Of a DNA stretch of 40,000 nucleotides, positions 21,390-29,927 are shown piece after piece (positions within the stretch are counted from its first letter, which is position 1; every line of letters begins with the position of its first letter). The notes beneath the pieces are model-generated. The model worked only from the letters and a program-made list of their open reading frames with translations. It had not been told where the DNA came from and did no database searches. Made by a program: the position numbers and the translations under genes. Origin of the DNA: Symbiodinium natans (lineage: Eukaryota > Sar > Dinophyceae > Suessiales > Symbiodiniaceae); NCBI GenBank assembly GCA_905221605.1, contig CAJNDS010002454.1, positions 1 to 40,000 on the forward strand, written 5' to 3'.

Positions 21390-21691
21390 TTTAATGAAGT
21401 TCTCGCTTTCTTCTTTCTTGGTTTGTGTCTTCTTTCTTTCTGTCTTGCAGTCATATTTCTCTCTGTCTGTCTGTCGCTCTTTCTTTATTTCTGTCTTCTC
21501 ACTCCACTTCTGTATTTCTTTATTTCTTGTCATTTCTATACTTTTCTTGTCTTTGTTTCTTTCCGTCCGCTTCTTCCTCGATCTTCCACAGCCCTACGCC
21601 CCTCTCTCTCTCTCTCTCTTTCTCTTTCTTTCTTTCTTTCTTGGGGGCATGGGGGCGAGCCCCCGGGCGTTCTCGCCCGCCCCGGTATTCC

Positions 21692-21745
<54 letters not shown>
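21390..21745. repeat. Pyrimidine tract with GGGGGC palindrome and (CT)n
   Basis: TTCTTTC-rich sequence leads to CTCTCT (21602-21620) and TTTCTTTCTTTC. A GC hairpin (GGGGGCGAGCCCCC and neighbouring CGGGCG...CGCCCG) follows at about 21650-21682, then a pure CT run at 21698-21742. The same order is present at 4676-4785. Confidence 0.75.
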
Positions 21746-21746
<1 letters not shown>

Positions 21747-22384
21747 CGAGAAAGTAAAGGCCTTGCCTGGTTAATACATAGGAAAAGGAGGCCTGCCTCC
21801 TAAAATAAAGAAAAAGATTTTTCCTACACCCCTCAACCCCCACCCCCCAGAAACATATATCTCGAAAAACAAACAGCGAAAAACATGGCCCTCCAAGCAG
21901 AAGCATCACCTCAGCACCACGGCACTCCGCAGCACTCCACAACATACCACCATCACAATCATCTTTCGTCAACTGCAGTGTCCTGCTCCTCCTCCTCACG
22001 CTCCTAGCAGAACCACTGCATCACAAGCATTTGCATGTCCAAGGCCTGTGAGTCGTTAAAGGTCCTTGAACGCATTTTGACCATCTTTACCATCTTTGCA
22101 CGTATTCAAAGGCTTGAGATTCAAAAGACTCTGAGAATGCAGTTTCGGCGCCTCTAGCGCCCCTGCGTCTAGATCGCGGGTCCTTGCAGGCTTGGCAGTC
22201 TCATGCACTCCAGTGCTTTTGCAGGCTTTCGAGCAGGATGTCCTGCGAGGATTGCCCCGTGCATCAAAGTCATAGTACCTGCCGCCAAATCCAGAAATCT
22301 AACAGGTCACAGCGAAAGACACGGCAAAATTCATCTCTTGTGCAGGTGAGGGCCCGAGGATGCTACGAGACGATGCGATTAGCG
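21746..22384. other. 3' flank of the 22.4-kb gene; nothing recognised
   Basis: About 640 bp without a convincing exon on either strand. Relative to the minus-strand gene ending at 22385 this is downstream sequence, probably 3' UTR and spacer. Confidence 0.4.
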
Positions 22385-23096
22385 TCAATCCTCCGGGGCT
22401 TCTCCTCGCCGTGGAGTCGGAGCTTCAGCCAGCCTAGGAGCTCCAATGGCGCACTGTATTGAATTCTTGTTTTTTTCAGCGGTGCTCCTTACAAAAGCCT
22501 GGGCCGCAAGCGGTCGTCCTCTTGCTGCCTCTCCCACGTATGCGCACAGCATCTCTTTCAATTTACGCAGATGCAAGGATGCTGGGGTGCTGACTGTTCG
22601 TCGCCTCGGCCATCCTGAAGCCAACGCTAAGAAGGGCCAAGCTCCTCATTTAGCCAAGCTATTGCACCCGAGCTGGCGGCTTGGCGCGCAGCCTGGAGGG
22701 GCGTGAACAACATTGAACACTCAGAGGCAGGATTATGCAGCTCTCTGTTCCCCCCCCCTTCGCATTTCAGCCTTCTCGCGACGCTTCTGTGCTCCGGTCT
22801 TCTTCTGTCCCGCTCGAGCTCGCTTCCTCCCAGCCTTGTGACATATTGTGACCATGACATACCATGAGCATCATGACGCCTTGGCCACGCATTCGCCTCG
22901 GCTCTCTCCTCTTTCTTCTCGTTCTCCTCTGTCTCCTCGGCCTCTGGAGCTTCCGAGCCCTGCAATTGGGCAAGTCTCGGTGTACCCGCCGACAATATCA
23001 GCAGCCTTCCGCACTTTCTTGATAGCATGCCCCATCCTCGAGAGACTCGGCTTGCTCCGGCACTTCTGCCTTGGCTCCGTGTTTCCCGCGCGACAT
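22385..23096 (-). CDS. Five-exon gene, unknown protein with acidic N-terminus (124 aa)
   Basis: Exons: 23096-23031, 22959-22897, 22826-22772, 22614-22493, 22453-22385. Phases agree at all four junctions (375 nt including stop). Donors are GC, GC, GC and GTAAGG; acceptors are TTGCAG|G, GGGAG|G, TTCAG|G and TACAG|T. The protein starts MSRGKHGAKAEVPEQAESLE, has a Glu/Lys-rich second exon (ETEENEKKEERAE), a Ser/Glu-rich third exon, and then a basic, probably helical segment (SLHLRKLKEMLCAYVGEAAR) before a short Pro/Glu tail ending at TGA. CACACAG directly precedes the ATG and could serve as a spliced-leader acceptor. I do not recognise the family. The acidic-then-basic layout suggests a nuclear or nucleolar protein, which is inference only. 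Confidence 0.6.
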
Positions 23097-23194
23097 CTGT
23101 GTGCATCATACTCCCTGCCCAAAACTAAACCCACGAGCTCTTCGTGGCTTTCTATCGTACTCAAGATCTGTCGGCATGCCCTCTCGGTCTCGGT

Positions 23195-23406
23195 CTCGCT
23201 CTTTCTCCCTCTCTCTCTGTCTCTCCCTCCCTTCCTTCCTTCCTTCCTTCCTTCCTTCCTGTCGCTCTCTCTCCCTCTCTCTCTGTCTCTCTTCTTCTTC
23301 TTCTTCTTCTTCTTCTTCTTCTTCTTCTTCTTCTTCTTCTTCTTCTTCTTCTTCTTCTTCTTCTTCTTCTTCTTCTTCTTCTTCTTCTTCTTCTTCTTCT
23401 TCTTCT
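23195..23406. repeat. CT, TTCC and CTT microsatellites in series
   Basis: CTCT-rich sequence, then seven to eight TTCC units (23229-23261), CTCT again, then about 39 uninterrupted CTT units (23290-23406). Long Phe, Ser, Leu or Lys frames across it are artefacts of the repeat. Confidence 0.97.
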
Positions 23407-23960
23407 GCACGCTTTAGGGACCCCTGGAAGGGGGACCGCTTTTCAGGTACTTTGGTTTCAATCGGTCCTGTTCCCCGATAGGTCGAAACGGGGGTCCCCT
23501 TTTGGTCTCTCCCTCTCTCCTACGATGCAAGAATTTGAACGCAATGTGCTATGTGGTCATCTTGCATGCTCATGTTCGCCTCGGCTGTGACTGAGGGCAT
23601 TTCGTGACCCTAATTTCCCAATGCGTACCCTCTTTCATTCGTTGAGAACCATCAGTCTCAGCACTGTTGCTGCAGCACGGCCCCTGATTCTCAATCAAGT
23701 TCGCTCTCCTGCTGAATTGCTCTATGATCTTGTATGGATACATCCGTATACATTCCACATCGTCTCTGCATGCAGCTTGAGTCCAGCAAGCACCGGCCGT
23801 CGATTCAGGATGAGAGATGCCATGCAGTGTCAGGGCGATCTTCACGAAGCAAGTACGGCGTCGTTTTTAATTGCACGGATACTTTAAACAGGCGAAAACA
23901 GATTCTTACACTACCTCCGCGAAGGATCGTCCGGAGGGTTTAGGGTGGAATTGGTGTTCA
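23407..23960. other. Flank of CTT array; no gene recognised
   Basis: 23415-23505 contains opposed GGGACCCC/GGGGTCCCC phrases that could pair (GGGACCCCTGG near 23417; GGGGGTCCCC near 23490). No coding signal follows down to 23960. Confidence 0.4.
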
Positions 23961-23964
23961 GGGA

Positions 23965-24165
23965 AGGCTGGCAGCCTTCCAGCCTTCAGCCCTCCATCCT
24001 GCCAGGTCATGCCAGCCCTAGGTTGGATGGAGAGCTGGAAGGCTGGAAGGCCCTACAACCCCCCAGGTTTATAGCCTTCTCCTTTGCTCCTTCCCATACC
24101 TCTTCCCTCCAATTTTCCAGCGGTGCTAAGCTCTCCAGCCTTCCAGCCTTCCAGCCCTCCATTTC
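23965..24165. repeat. CCTTCCAG inverted and direct repeat cluster
   Basis: Left arm 23973-23999 (CCTTCCAGCCTTCAGCCCTCC) pairs almost perfectly with 24024-24050 (GGATGGAGAGCTGGAAGGC...). A second forward copy lies at 24131-24163. So two forward arms flank one inverted arm, giving alternative hairpins of about 26 bp. No open frame is associated. Confidence 0.75.
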
Positions 24166-24540
24166 ACCTTCACAGGGCTAATGTCTGCGCGGCTCGCCGG
24201 GCCCCCATACACTCAAAAAAGACACCGTAGCATCAAGTAGTTTCAAGAATGGGGTGGCATGTGGCGGCATCACACCTCTCTCAATGTGAATCCGCCCTCT
24301 TCTCTTCATGATTCAGACTGGCAAAGTCTGAATAATTTCAATTCGGTTTTCTGGGGCCCCTGCATCTTTGTTGGCTGGCCCATGAACAGCAGGTAGATCT
24401 ACAGGGTGCGCGCTGAATGTTCCGAGGCGATGGTAGTCGAAGGCAGATACAGCAGACTTGCCACTTGTCAGACAAACGCCTTGTGCTCTCGGCTCAGACG
24501 GCTCAGACCTCCGCTGATCCACGTCTCGTGCTTAAACTCG
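24166..24540. other. No gene recognised
   Basis: Ordinary-composition sequence with short chance frames only. It may be 3' flank of the minus-strand candidate at 24541-25220. Confidence 0.35.
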
Positions 24541-25220
24541 CTCAGCAATTGTCAGCTCTTCTTCTGCCGCCAAAGCCACACATCTGCATTGCCCTCCCCA
24601 GACACATCTCCGTAGCCAGAGACCTGCAAAGAGCGGCCCGCGATCGCTTCCCCAGGAAACTCTGCCAAAAACATCAGTTAGCAGGATGGGTGAGCAACCT
24701 CCCGTGCTTCGCCGGTTGCAAGCCGCGACCTGCGGAGAGAGGCACGAAGCTTCAAAGGATTCTCCGCCACACTCGGCATACATTCTCGAGCTGCTGGTGT
24801 TTTTTGCCTTACGTTTTGCATGTCCTGAGCGCTTGACCGGACAAACTGCTTGGCCTCGCGCTCCAGGGCCTCCCACTCTAAGCGCGACCTCAAAGTTCAA
24901 GCCAGATTAACAGCCTTCTCAAGGGTTCACCACCTCAACTTCGAGATGACGTCACGATGTGCTGCCGTGTGCTTATGATGTGCCGCTTCAAGACATTCTG
25001 AAAGGATGACATGGACAAGACAAAGCAAGATCCCAGAGGCAGCTGCTGAAGGGCCGCAGACGTGCCTCTCAGAGCAGCAAACGAAAGAACAAGAGCGAGA
25101 GAGGGAGAGATCGAGAGAGAAAGCAGCTCGTGTTTCCGAACCATCGCCGCCTTCACCTTCCTCAGCAGGGGCTGGGGCCTTCTGGCGGCTCCCAGAGCTC
25201 ACCAGCACCTCGGGCGGGCG
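24541..25220 (-). CDS. Probable spliced gene, unknown product with helical segment
   Basis: Exon candidates in order: about 25216-25134 after CCGAG|G, reading VLVSSGSRQKAPAPAEEGEG; about 25000-24945 after TTTCAG, reading NVLKRHIISTRQHIVTSSR; about 24871-24813 after GCTTAG, reading WEALEREAKQFVRSSAQDMQ and ending at a GTAAGG donor; about 24730-24700 after CCGCAG, reading VAACNRRSTG. The second and third join in phase through a GT-AG intron (SSR-K-WEALE). The 3' end is unresolved. The middle reads as charged amphipathic helix. No family recognised. It sits just downstream of the first eIF2 beta copy, on the same strand, outside the duplicated unit. Confidence 0.4.
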
Positions 25221-25710
25221 CCCAGCCCATCTGGTATGTAAGCGATCCAACCATGTCGGCTTCCTGCAAAAGAGGCCCCCCGGGTCGCCGACACCACGGC
25301 GGGCCGTCGCTCGCAGCGCTGCCATATGGCGTTTGCGAGCGCCGAGGGGGAAAAGGTTCTCGCAAGAATCGTTGCATGTGCTTTCGCAGGCCCCTGCGGC
25401 ATTGTGCAGTACGCAGAGTGTGTTGAAATCCTTTCTGGTCGGTTGTACGAGTAGCCTGTTCCGGCTACTGTTGTGACACTTTCGGCATCGCCTGCTCATG
25501 CGCTGAGCATGATGAGTTCAGAGATTCTCACGTGCACGGACACTTGGCTGATCTTGGCTGCAAGATGCTGCGCATGAGGAACGCTCAGATCAAGTAATTG
25601 CAGTGGGTGTTGGATCACGTTTGGAACCTTGACTTCACTTGACATCCCTCTTCTGTTTTTGCTAGGCCGCGCAGGCTCACAGTGGTCCTGTACTCCACCA
25701 GCGGCGGCGC

Positions 25711-27316
25711 CTATTTGGCCTGCTTGGCCGCCTTTCGGTCTCCGCGTGTCACGGCATGGAAACCCGCCTCGGACCGTCTCTGAACTCGCGCAAACTCCCG
25801 CAAGAGAAGTAGCACAGACTCAAGCGACAGTGGCTGGACCTTGATGGACGCCGCCGTCCGTGAGGCGCCGCACTTCGAGCACTCCACCATCGTGAGTCGC
25901 GTTGAGGAGTCCTGCGCAATGTGGCCGCCTTGCCTACCAGCACTCTCTCTTGATGTCTGCACAGAAGCCTTCCGGAGTGTGGTACTGGCCGACTTGCACA
26001 TCTCGCAGGTCACGTACTCCTCTGCGGACATGGGGTCTGAGTCTCAGATTGCATTCGCCTGAGCTGCCTTGATGTACTTGCGGAGGAGGCTCTCGCAGTG
26101 CTTTGGCTGATACCGGCCCTGTGAAAAAGGCAAAGGGCATCATGACAAGGATTTTAATGAAGAGGGCTTTGGAGAATCACAGTATTCTGCCGAGCCTTAA
26201 GGACGAGCTGGCCATCCTGTCCCTGACCCTCTGCTCGCGTAGTGGCGCTGCCCGCCACAGAGCCTTCCGTGCCGAACTCAGCCAGCACGAAGGACACCAC
26301 CTCGGCGTTCCCAAGCTCCACATCTTCCCTGCTGTCTGAAGTTCAAAACTTGCTATACCTGGTTATAACATGTTGTAACTCTGATCTTTCTGAGGTGAGG
26401 GGCATGGTCCACCGGCCTCTTCATCATGTTGCAGATCCTGCGGCACTCCAAGGTGCAACTAGCGGTCATAGCCAGCAAGTCTCAGGTACAGGCTCGGAGA
26501 AGTTCACCCAGGCAACCTCTCGGTCTCTCTTCCAAGGGCAACATCTCTCAATCGATCATCTCCGATCACCACATGCCTCCTGCAAAGCATTGCACAACTC
26601 AAGCCCGGGCCTTCTTCGATCCAACTCGCACCACCTGAGGGGGCTTGAGGATATACCTCTCCTTATTGCCCACCTCCGGGTTGTGCTCCTGAGACCAGGC
26701 GCTTAAGAAGAACACAATGGCAAAAGGCCGCACCAAAGCGACCCCCACTCCCACACCCCAACAACAAATGCCAAAACCTAAAGCGCTTCTGGCAGGCTCC
26801 TCGATGATCTTGTACAGCCGAGCCTCTAGGAATCCAAGCCCGAATCACATGTGGCAGCAAGCCTGCACCTGGTAAAACAGAGACTTCCGTGAAACTCAGG
26901 AAAACTGCGGGGCGCGCCAGGAGGTCAGAATAGGGGTGCAGCGGACCTGGCGCGAGGATTTCTGAGGCTTGGAGGTCTCAAAGACGCTCAAAGATGCTCA
27001 ATGTCAGTCTACACCGAAGCCTCGCCTTGCGTCCAGCCTTCGACGCCCTGGAGCTTGACCTCCCCCTCCTCCTGGCTGCGACATAATGAGGACAAATCTG
27101 AGGAACATTGAGGAATGAGATGGGGGAGATGGGGAGAGGGGCAGAAGGGCTGCTGCGCCTTGCTACCCTCCTCCTTTTCCGCCTGGCCACAACTGGGCGA
27201 AGACTCCAAGAGCTTCCAAAATTTAACACACTTGCCCATGCCTTCTCCTTCTTATCTTTGGTCTTCTTTTTCTTCTTCGAGCCAAAGTCGAAGACCTGTT
27301 CTTCTTCGTCGCCCAT
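25711..27316 (-). CDS. Eukaryotic translation initiation factor 2 subunit beta, copy 1, 13 exons
   Basis: Subunit of the eIF2 complex that delivers initiator Met-tRNA to the 40S ribosome. Exons: 27316-27242, 27071-27026, 26946-26918, 26823-26800, 26688-26611, 26516-26494, 26437-26404, 26300-26256, 26216-26196, 26118-26068, 26019-25969, 25911-25840, 25767-25711; 606 nt, 201 aa, all phases consistent. The protein begins MGDEEEQVFDFGSKKKKK (the Lys block used for eIF5/eIF2B contacts). The core domain reads YILKPPQVVRVGSKK, VNFSEICNMMKRPVDH, VVSFVLAEFGTEGSV and GRYQPKHCESLLRKYIK. The C-terminal zinc finger has CEMC...CSKC (EYVTCEMCK, VECSKCGASRTAASIK), followed by AGFHAVTRGDRK. Donors: ten GC, one GA, one GT; every acceptor is AG followed by G. 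The N-terminal region is shorter than in animals (one Lys block instead of three); a small exon (AEKEEGSK) may lie within intron 1. ACTCAG three bases before the ATG may be a spliced-leader acceptor. Confidence 0.92.
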
Positions 27317-27974
27317 GACCTGAGTCGGACTAGATTGACTCAAGATTGACTAGATGAACTCTGCACAAAGGCTTGGCTGAGGCAGGCTGGCCCGCCCCGA
27401 GCGCATGCACCGTCTTAGATTCCGCAAAGGACTCTTGGGGCTGAGCGTAAGCGAGGCCGCTCTTTAGTTTGGCAACGTGCACTCGGCGGAGGATGTCTCT
27501 GAGTTGAGCCAAAGCAAGGCGCAGAGCCAGAGCAAGGGGCGTGGGGTGATTCTGCCTGGAGAAGGTACGGGCTACAGGCGTTGGTTCCTGCATCTGATTT
27601 GCTTGTCTTCACATGGCATTGCGCCACGCTGCGATCTGTTGAGTCTATTGCGCCTTTAGGACGAGTGGGCGCAAATTTTGCAGGAGGCCCCATCTGAATG
27701 CCCCTGGTCGCTGGCAGCTTTTTGGCTCCGCACTTTGCATCTTGCGGAGGTTCATCGGAGGCTCAGACTCAGACAGCACCTTTGATCTGCGCAAAGAAAC
27801 CCTGAAAGAACCCGTCAACGAGACTTAACGAGTTCAAGCTCCAGTTCACGAAGAGATGCGCCGCGCCCCATGCGACGCGACTTCGAAACGTTTCGCACCC
27901 GAGCTCGGGGCCCAGTCGCCGGCCCTGGCCGCCGAAGGCCTCAAATGAGCTGGGCCCGAAGGTTGCACCCGGCC
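27317..27974. promoter_or_regulatory. 5' flank of eIF2 beta copy 1
   Basis: Upstream region retained in both copies, so each gene keeps the same 660 bp of presumptive promoter and trans-splicing context. No TATA box stands out, as is usual for dinoflagellates. A minus frame near 27880-27970 reads SFEAFGGQGRRLG, faintly like the C-terminus of UFD1-type proteins; too short to call. Confidence 0.4.
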
Positions 27975-28130
27975 ACGACATCCATTTGAACATTTCTTCT
28001 CATTACAGTTCGTGACTGCCTCCCACAACTCTTCGCCCTTTGCATCTCTGTTCAATCCCCGCTGTGCATCGCCACACCAGTGAACTAGACAATTCAAAGA
28101 TCCCTCATGCATTTTCTAGACGAGAAGAAG
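27975..28130. other. Spacer between copy 1 and the inverted repeat
   Basis: Unique sequence of 156 bp, not present beside copy 2. No feature recognised. Confidence 0.5.
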
Positions 28131-28160
28131 TTGAATAATCCATATAATGCTTAACATATC
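28131..28160. repeat. 30-bp inverted repeat, left arm
   Basis: TTGAATAATCCATATAATGC and the next ten bases are the exact reverse complement of 29898-29927. The arms bracket 1.74 kb lying between the two eIF2 beta copies. On the minus strand this arm reads GYVKHYMDYS; the right arm encodes YVKHYMDYS on the plus strand. Confidence 0.95.
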
Positions 28161-28197
28161 CCCAAAAGTCGGTGTCGTCAGGCGGGTTTTTTCTCAG

Positions 28198-28342
28198 GTC
28201 TTGTGGCCGGAAATCTGGGTTCTCTCTGCGGTCTTGTGGCCGGAAATCTGGGTTCTGTCTGCGGTCTTGTGGCCGGAAATCTGGGTTCTGTCTAAGTAGA
28301 ATCTTGGATCTACTCATCTGAAATCTGGGATTTGTCTGCGGT
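28198..28342. repeat. 33-bp tandem repeat coding an 11-residue unit on the minus strand
   Basis: Three units of GTCTTGTGGCCGGAAATCTG + 13 bases begin at 28198, 28231 and 28264. A diverged fourth (TGAAATCTGGGATTTGTCTGCGG) lies at about 28320-28342, and fainter copies run to about 28470. Period 33 keeps the frame: the minus strand reads QNPDFRPQDRR three times and continues into the inverted-repeat arm (DTDFWGYVKHYMDYS). A coding origin is possible; no gene is established. Confidence 0.85.
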
Positions 28343-28559
28343 TTATTACATTAAAAACTTGGTTCAGATCGCTGAAAACCAGGATCCGCCCTGCAAGTTT
28401 CGGGGCTTGACCTTGTCATGAATCCTGAGAAATCTTGGACTTGCTCCTAGAAATATTGGGCTTACTCAAGCCTCGTGAAGATTGTTATCGAAACTGTTTC
28501 CTGTTTTGTTCTCGATGGAGGCCAGTCTGGCGGACAAAACTGCTTGACTTAACGATGCT

Positions 28560-28880
28560 ACTCGCATCTGACTCTCCCTCCAGCCCCTCCAGCCCCTCCA
28601 GCCCCCTGCAGCCCCTCCAGCCAGCCCCTCCAGCCCCTCCAGCCCCTCCAGCCCCTCCAGCCCCCCCCAGCCCCTCCACCCCTCCCCTCCAGCCCCTCCA
28701 GCCCCTCCAGCCCCTCCAGGCCCTGCGGCCGTTTTAGCCCCTCCAGCCCCTCCCACCCCCCCACCCCCCCACCCCCCACCCCCCCCACCCCCCACCCCCC
28801 CCCCCACCCCCCCCCCCCCCCCCACCCCCCCACCCACCCCCCCCCACCCCACCCCCCCCCCCCAACCCCCCCCACCGCCC
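28560..28880. repeat. CCCCTCCAG minisatellite grading into poly-C
   Basis: About 15 imperfect CCCCTCCAG units (28573-28735) pass into CCCCCCA and C-run sequence (28745-28880). Together with the G-rich block at 29008-29190 the region can form either a long C:G hairpin or G-quadruplex/i-motif structures. Gly- and Pro-rich frames across it are artefacts. Base calls in the homopolymers may be unreliable. Confidence 0.9.
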
Positions 28881-28955
28881 CCACTCCTTTAAGCGGCGCG
28901 GGTTGGGGCGGGCACCCCAACCAAATGGCACGCGGTTGGTACCCGCTCAGCACCC

Positions 28956-28993
28956 GTCGGTACCCGGTCGGTACCCGGTCGGTACCCGGTCGG
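28956..28993. repeat. 11-bp tandem repeat GTCGGTACCCG
   Basis: Three perfect units from 28956 plus a partial fourth, placed between the C-rich and G-rich blocks. Each contains a GGTACC palindrome. Confidence 0.85.
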
Positions 28994-29004
28994 GCCTGGA
29001 CCTG

Positions 29005-29190
29005 GAGGGCGGGGTGGGGGGGGGGGGGGGGGGAGGGGGGGGGCGGGGGGGGCGGGCGGGGGGGGGGGGGCGGGCCGCGGGTTGGCGGGGGTGGCGGGGG
29101 GTGCCCCCAAAAAAAGGGGAGGGGTCCGGCGGTGGCCGTTCCGTGCGATGGGGGGGTTGGGTTTGGGGGGGGGGGGTGGGCAAGGGGCCC
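29005..29190. repeat. G-rich block, quadruplex-prone
   Basis: Runs of 6-14 G separated by one to three bases (29005-29105) and again at 29145-29180, opposite in strand bias to the C-rich block 130 bp upstream. A T18 run follows at 29219-29233. Confidence 0.85.
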
Positions 29191-29239
29191 ATGTTTTCGT
29201 GTCAGAAACTAGTCGAGTTTTTTTTTTTTTTTTCGTGGT

Positions 29240-29553
29240 GTTTGGTTGCCACTTACAACTTACAACCTAGGCATGGGCGCGCGCGCCAGGATCTTTCACG
29301 AAGAGACACCGCCTGTATATGTTTCGGAAAAGTTGAGGAGGGTGTTTTCAATCCTACGGCGCATGGATCTTGCTTCAGGGGCACTGCGTTCTTCCATGAT
29401 TTTTTTCAACTCCGATGAAAACTTCTACCCGTGATCGACGCTTCATGGACGTGTCCAGAAGTTTTTGTCGCTCTAGAAGGAGCTAGGCTACACCTGGTTG
29501 CACAATAGCGCGACCCACTATTTTTTGTATATGACACTGACTTCCTCAGCGCC
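29240..29553 (+). other. Possible coding remnant in the spacer
   Basis: The plus frame at 29270-29434 reads ARIFHEETPPVYVSEKLRRV, then FSILRRMDLASGALRSS, ending at TGA. It has balanced amino-acid usage unlike the flanking repeats. No homology recognised. The rest of the interval has no signal. Confidence 0.25.
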
Positions 29554-29554
29554 A

Positions 29555-29890
29555 GCCGAGGCCATGTTTCTTACGACCAATCCCGACTTACGATGCCTCA
29601 AGACCAAACATGACCCTCCCCAGGCCCCAACCCAGATGTGTTTTTTCTACTAGGTTTGCTTCGCAAAACGCAAGCCGAGACCATATTTTTAAAGACCAAT
29701 CCCGACTTCGGACGCCTCAAGACCAAACATGACCCTCCCCAGGCCCCAACCCAGATGTGTTTTTCTACTAGGTTTGCTTCGTAAACGCAAGCCGAGACCA
29801 TATTTTTAAAGACCAATCCCGACTTCGGACGCCTCAAGACCAAACATGACCCTTCCCAGACCCCAACCCATATATGATTTTCCATGAAAA
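29555..29890. repeat. 117-bp tandem repeat, three units, 39-codon period
   Basis: Units start at 29555 (119 bp), 29674 (117 bp) and 29791 (partial, diverging after about 75 bp). The minus strand translates units 2-3 in one frame as a 39-residue repeat including HIWVGAWGGSCLVLRRPKSG and LVFKNMVSACV. The plus strand reads NPDFGRLKTKHDPPQ. Unit 1 carries a 2-bp length change that shifts the frame. A period divisible by three suggests past coding constraint or chance; no start or splice context supports a gene. Confidence 0.85.
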
Positions 29891-29897
29891 CCCAAAA

Positions 29898-29927
29898 GAT
29901 ATGTTAAGCATTATATGGATTATTCAA
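29898..29927. repeat. 30-bp inverted repeat, right arm
   Basis: Exact reverse complement of 28131-28160. On the plus strand an open frame reads KPKRYVKHYMDYSKKKGVLW and continues WRPWIFEP to a stop near 30020. Copy 2 of the duplicated unit starts about 94 bp further on. Confidence 0.95.

Larger units (their letters stand above)
25271..27974. repeat. Duplicated unit, copy 1 (eIF2 beta gene and flanks)
   Basis: Matches 30021-32733 in the same orientation. The offset is 4,750 bp at the start and 4,759 bp after a 9-bp indel near 25352/30102. The match begins around GGCCCCCCGGGTCGCCG and stops abruptly after GTTGCACCCGGCC. I count roughly 15 substitutions outside coding exons (for example 26765, 26827, 27693) and none inside the eIF2 beta exons. 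The unit carries about 440 bp 3' and 660 bp 5' of the gene. Confidence 0.97.

Noticed and set aside
22871-23590. Long frames with poly-Lys, poly-Phe, poly-Ser or poly-Leu
   Set aside because: Pure translation of the CTT array; the real signal on the minus strand is the short exon starting at 23096.
27880-27970. FEAFGGQGRRLG on the minus strand as a UFD1-like C-terminus
   Set aside because: Only about a dozen residues, no upstream domain, and it ends at the duplication boundary.
28466-29212. Gly- or Pro-rich frames on both strands
   Set aside because: Products of C- and G-homopolymer DNA with no start context, domain or splice structure.
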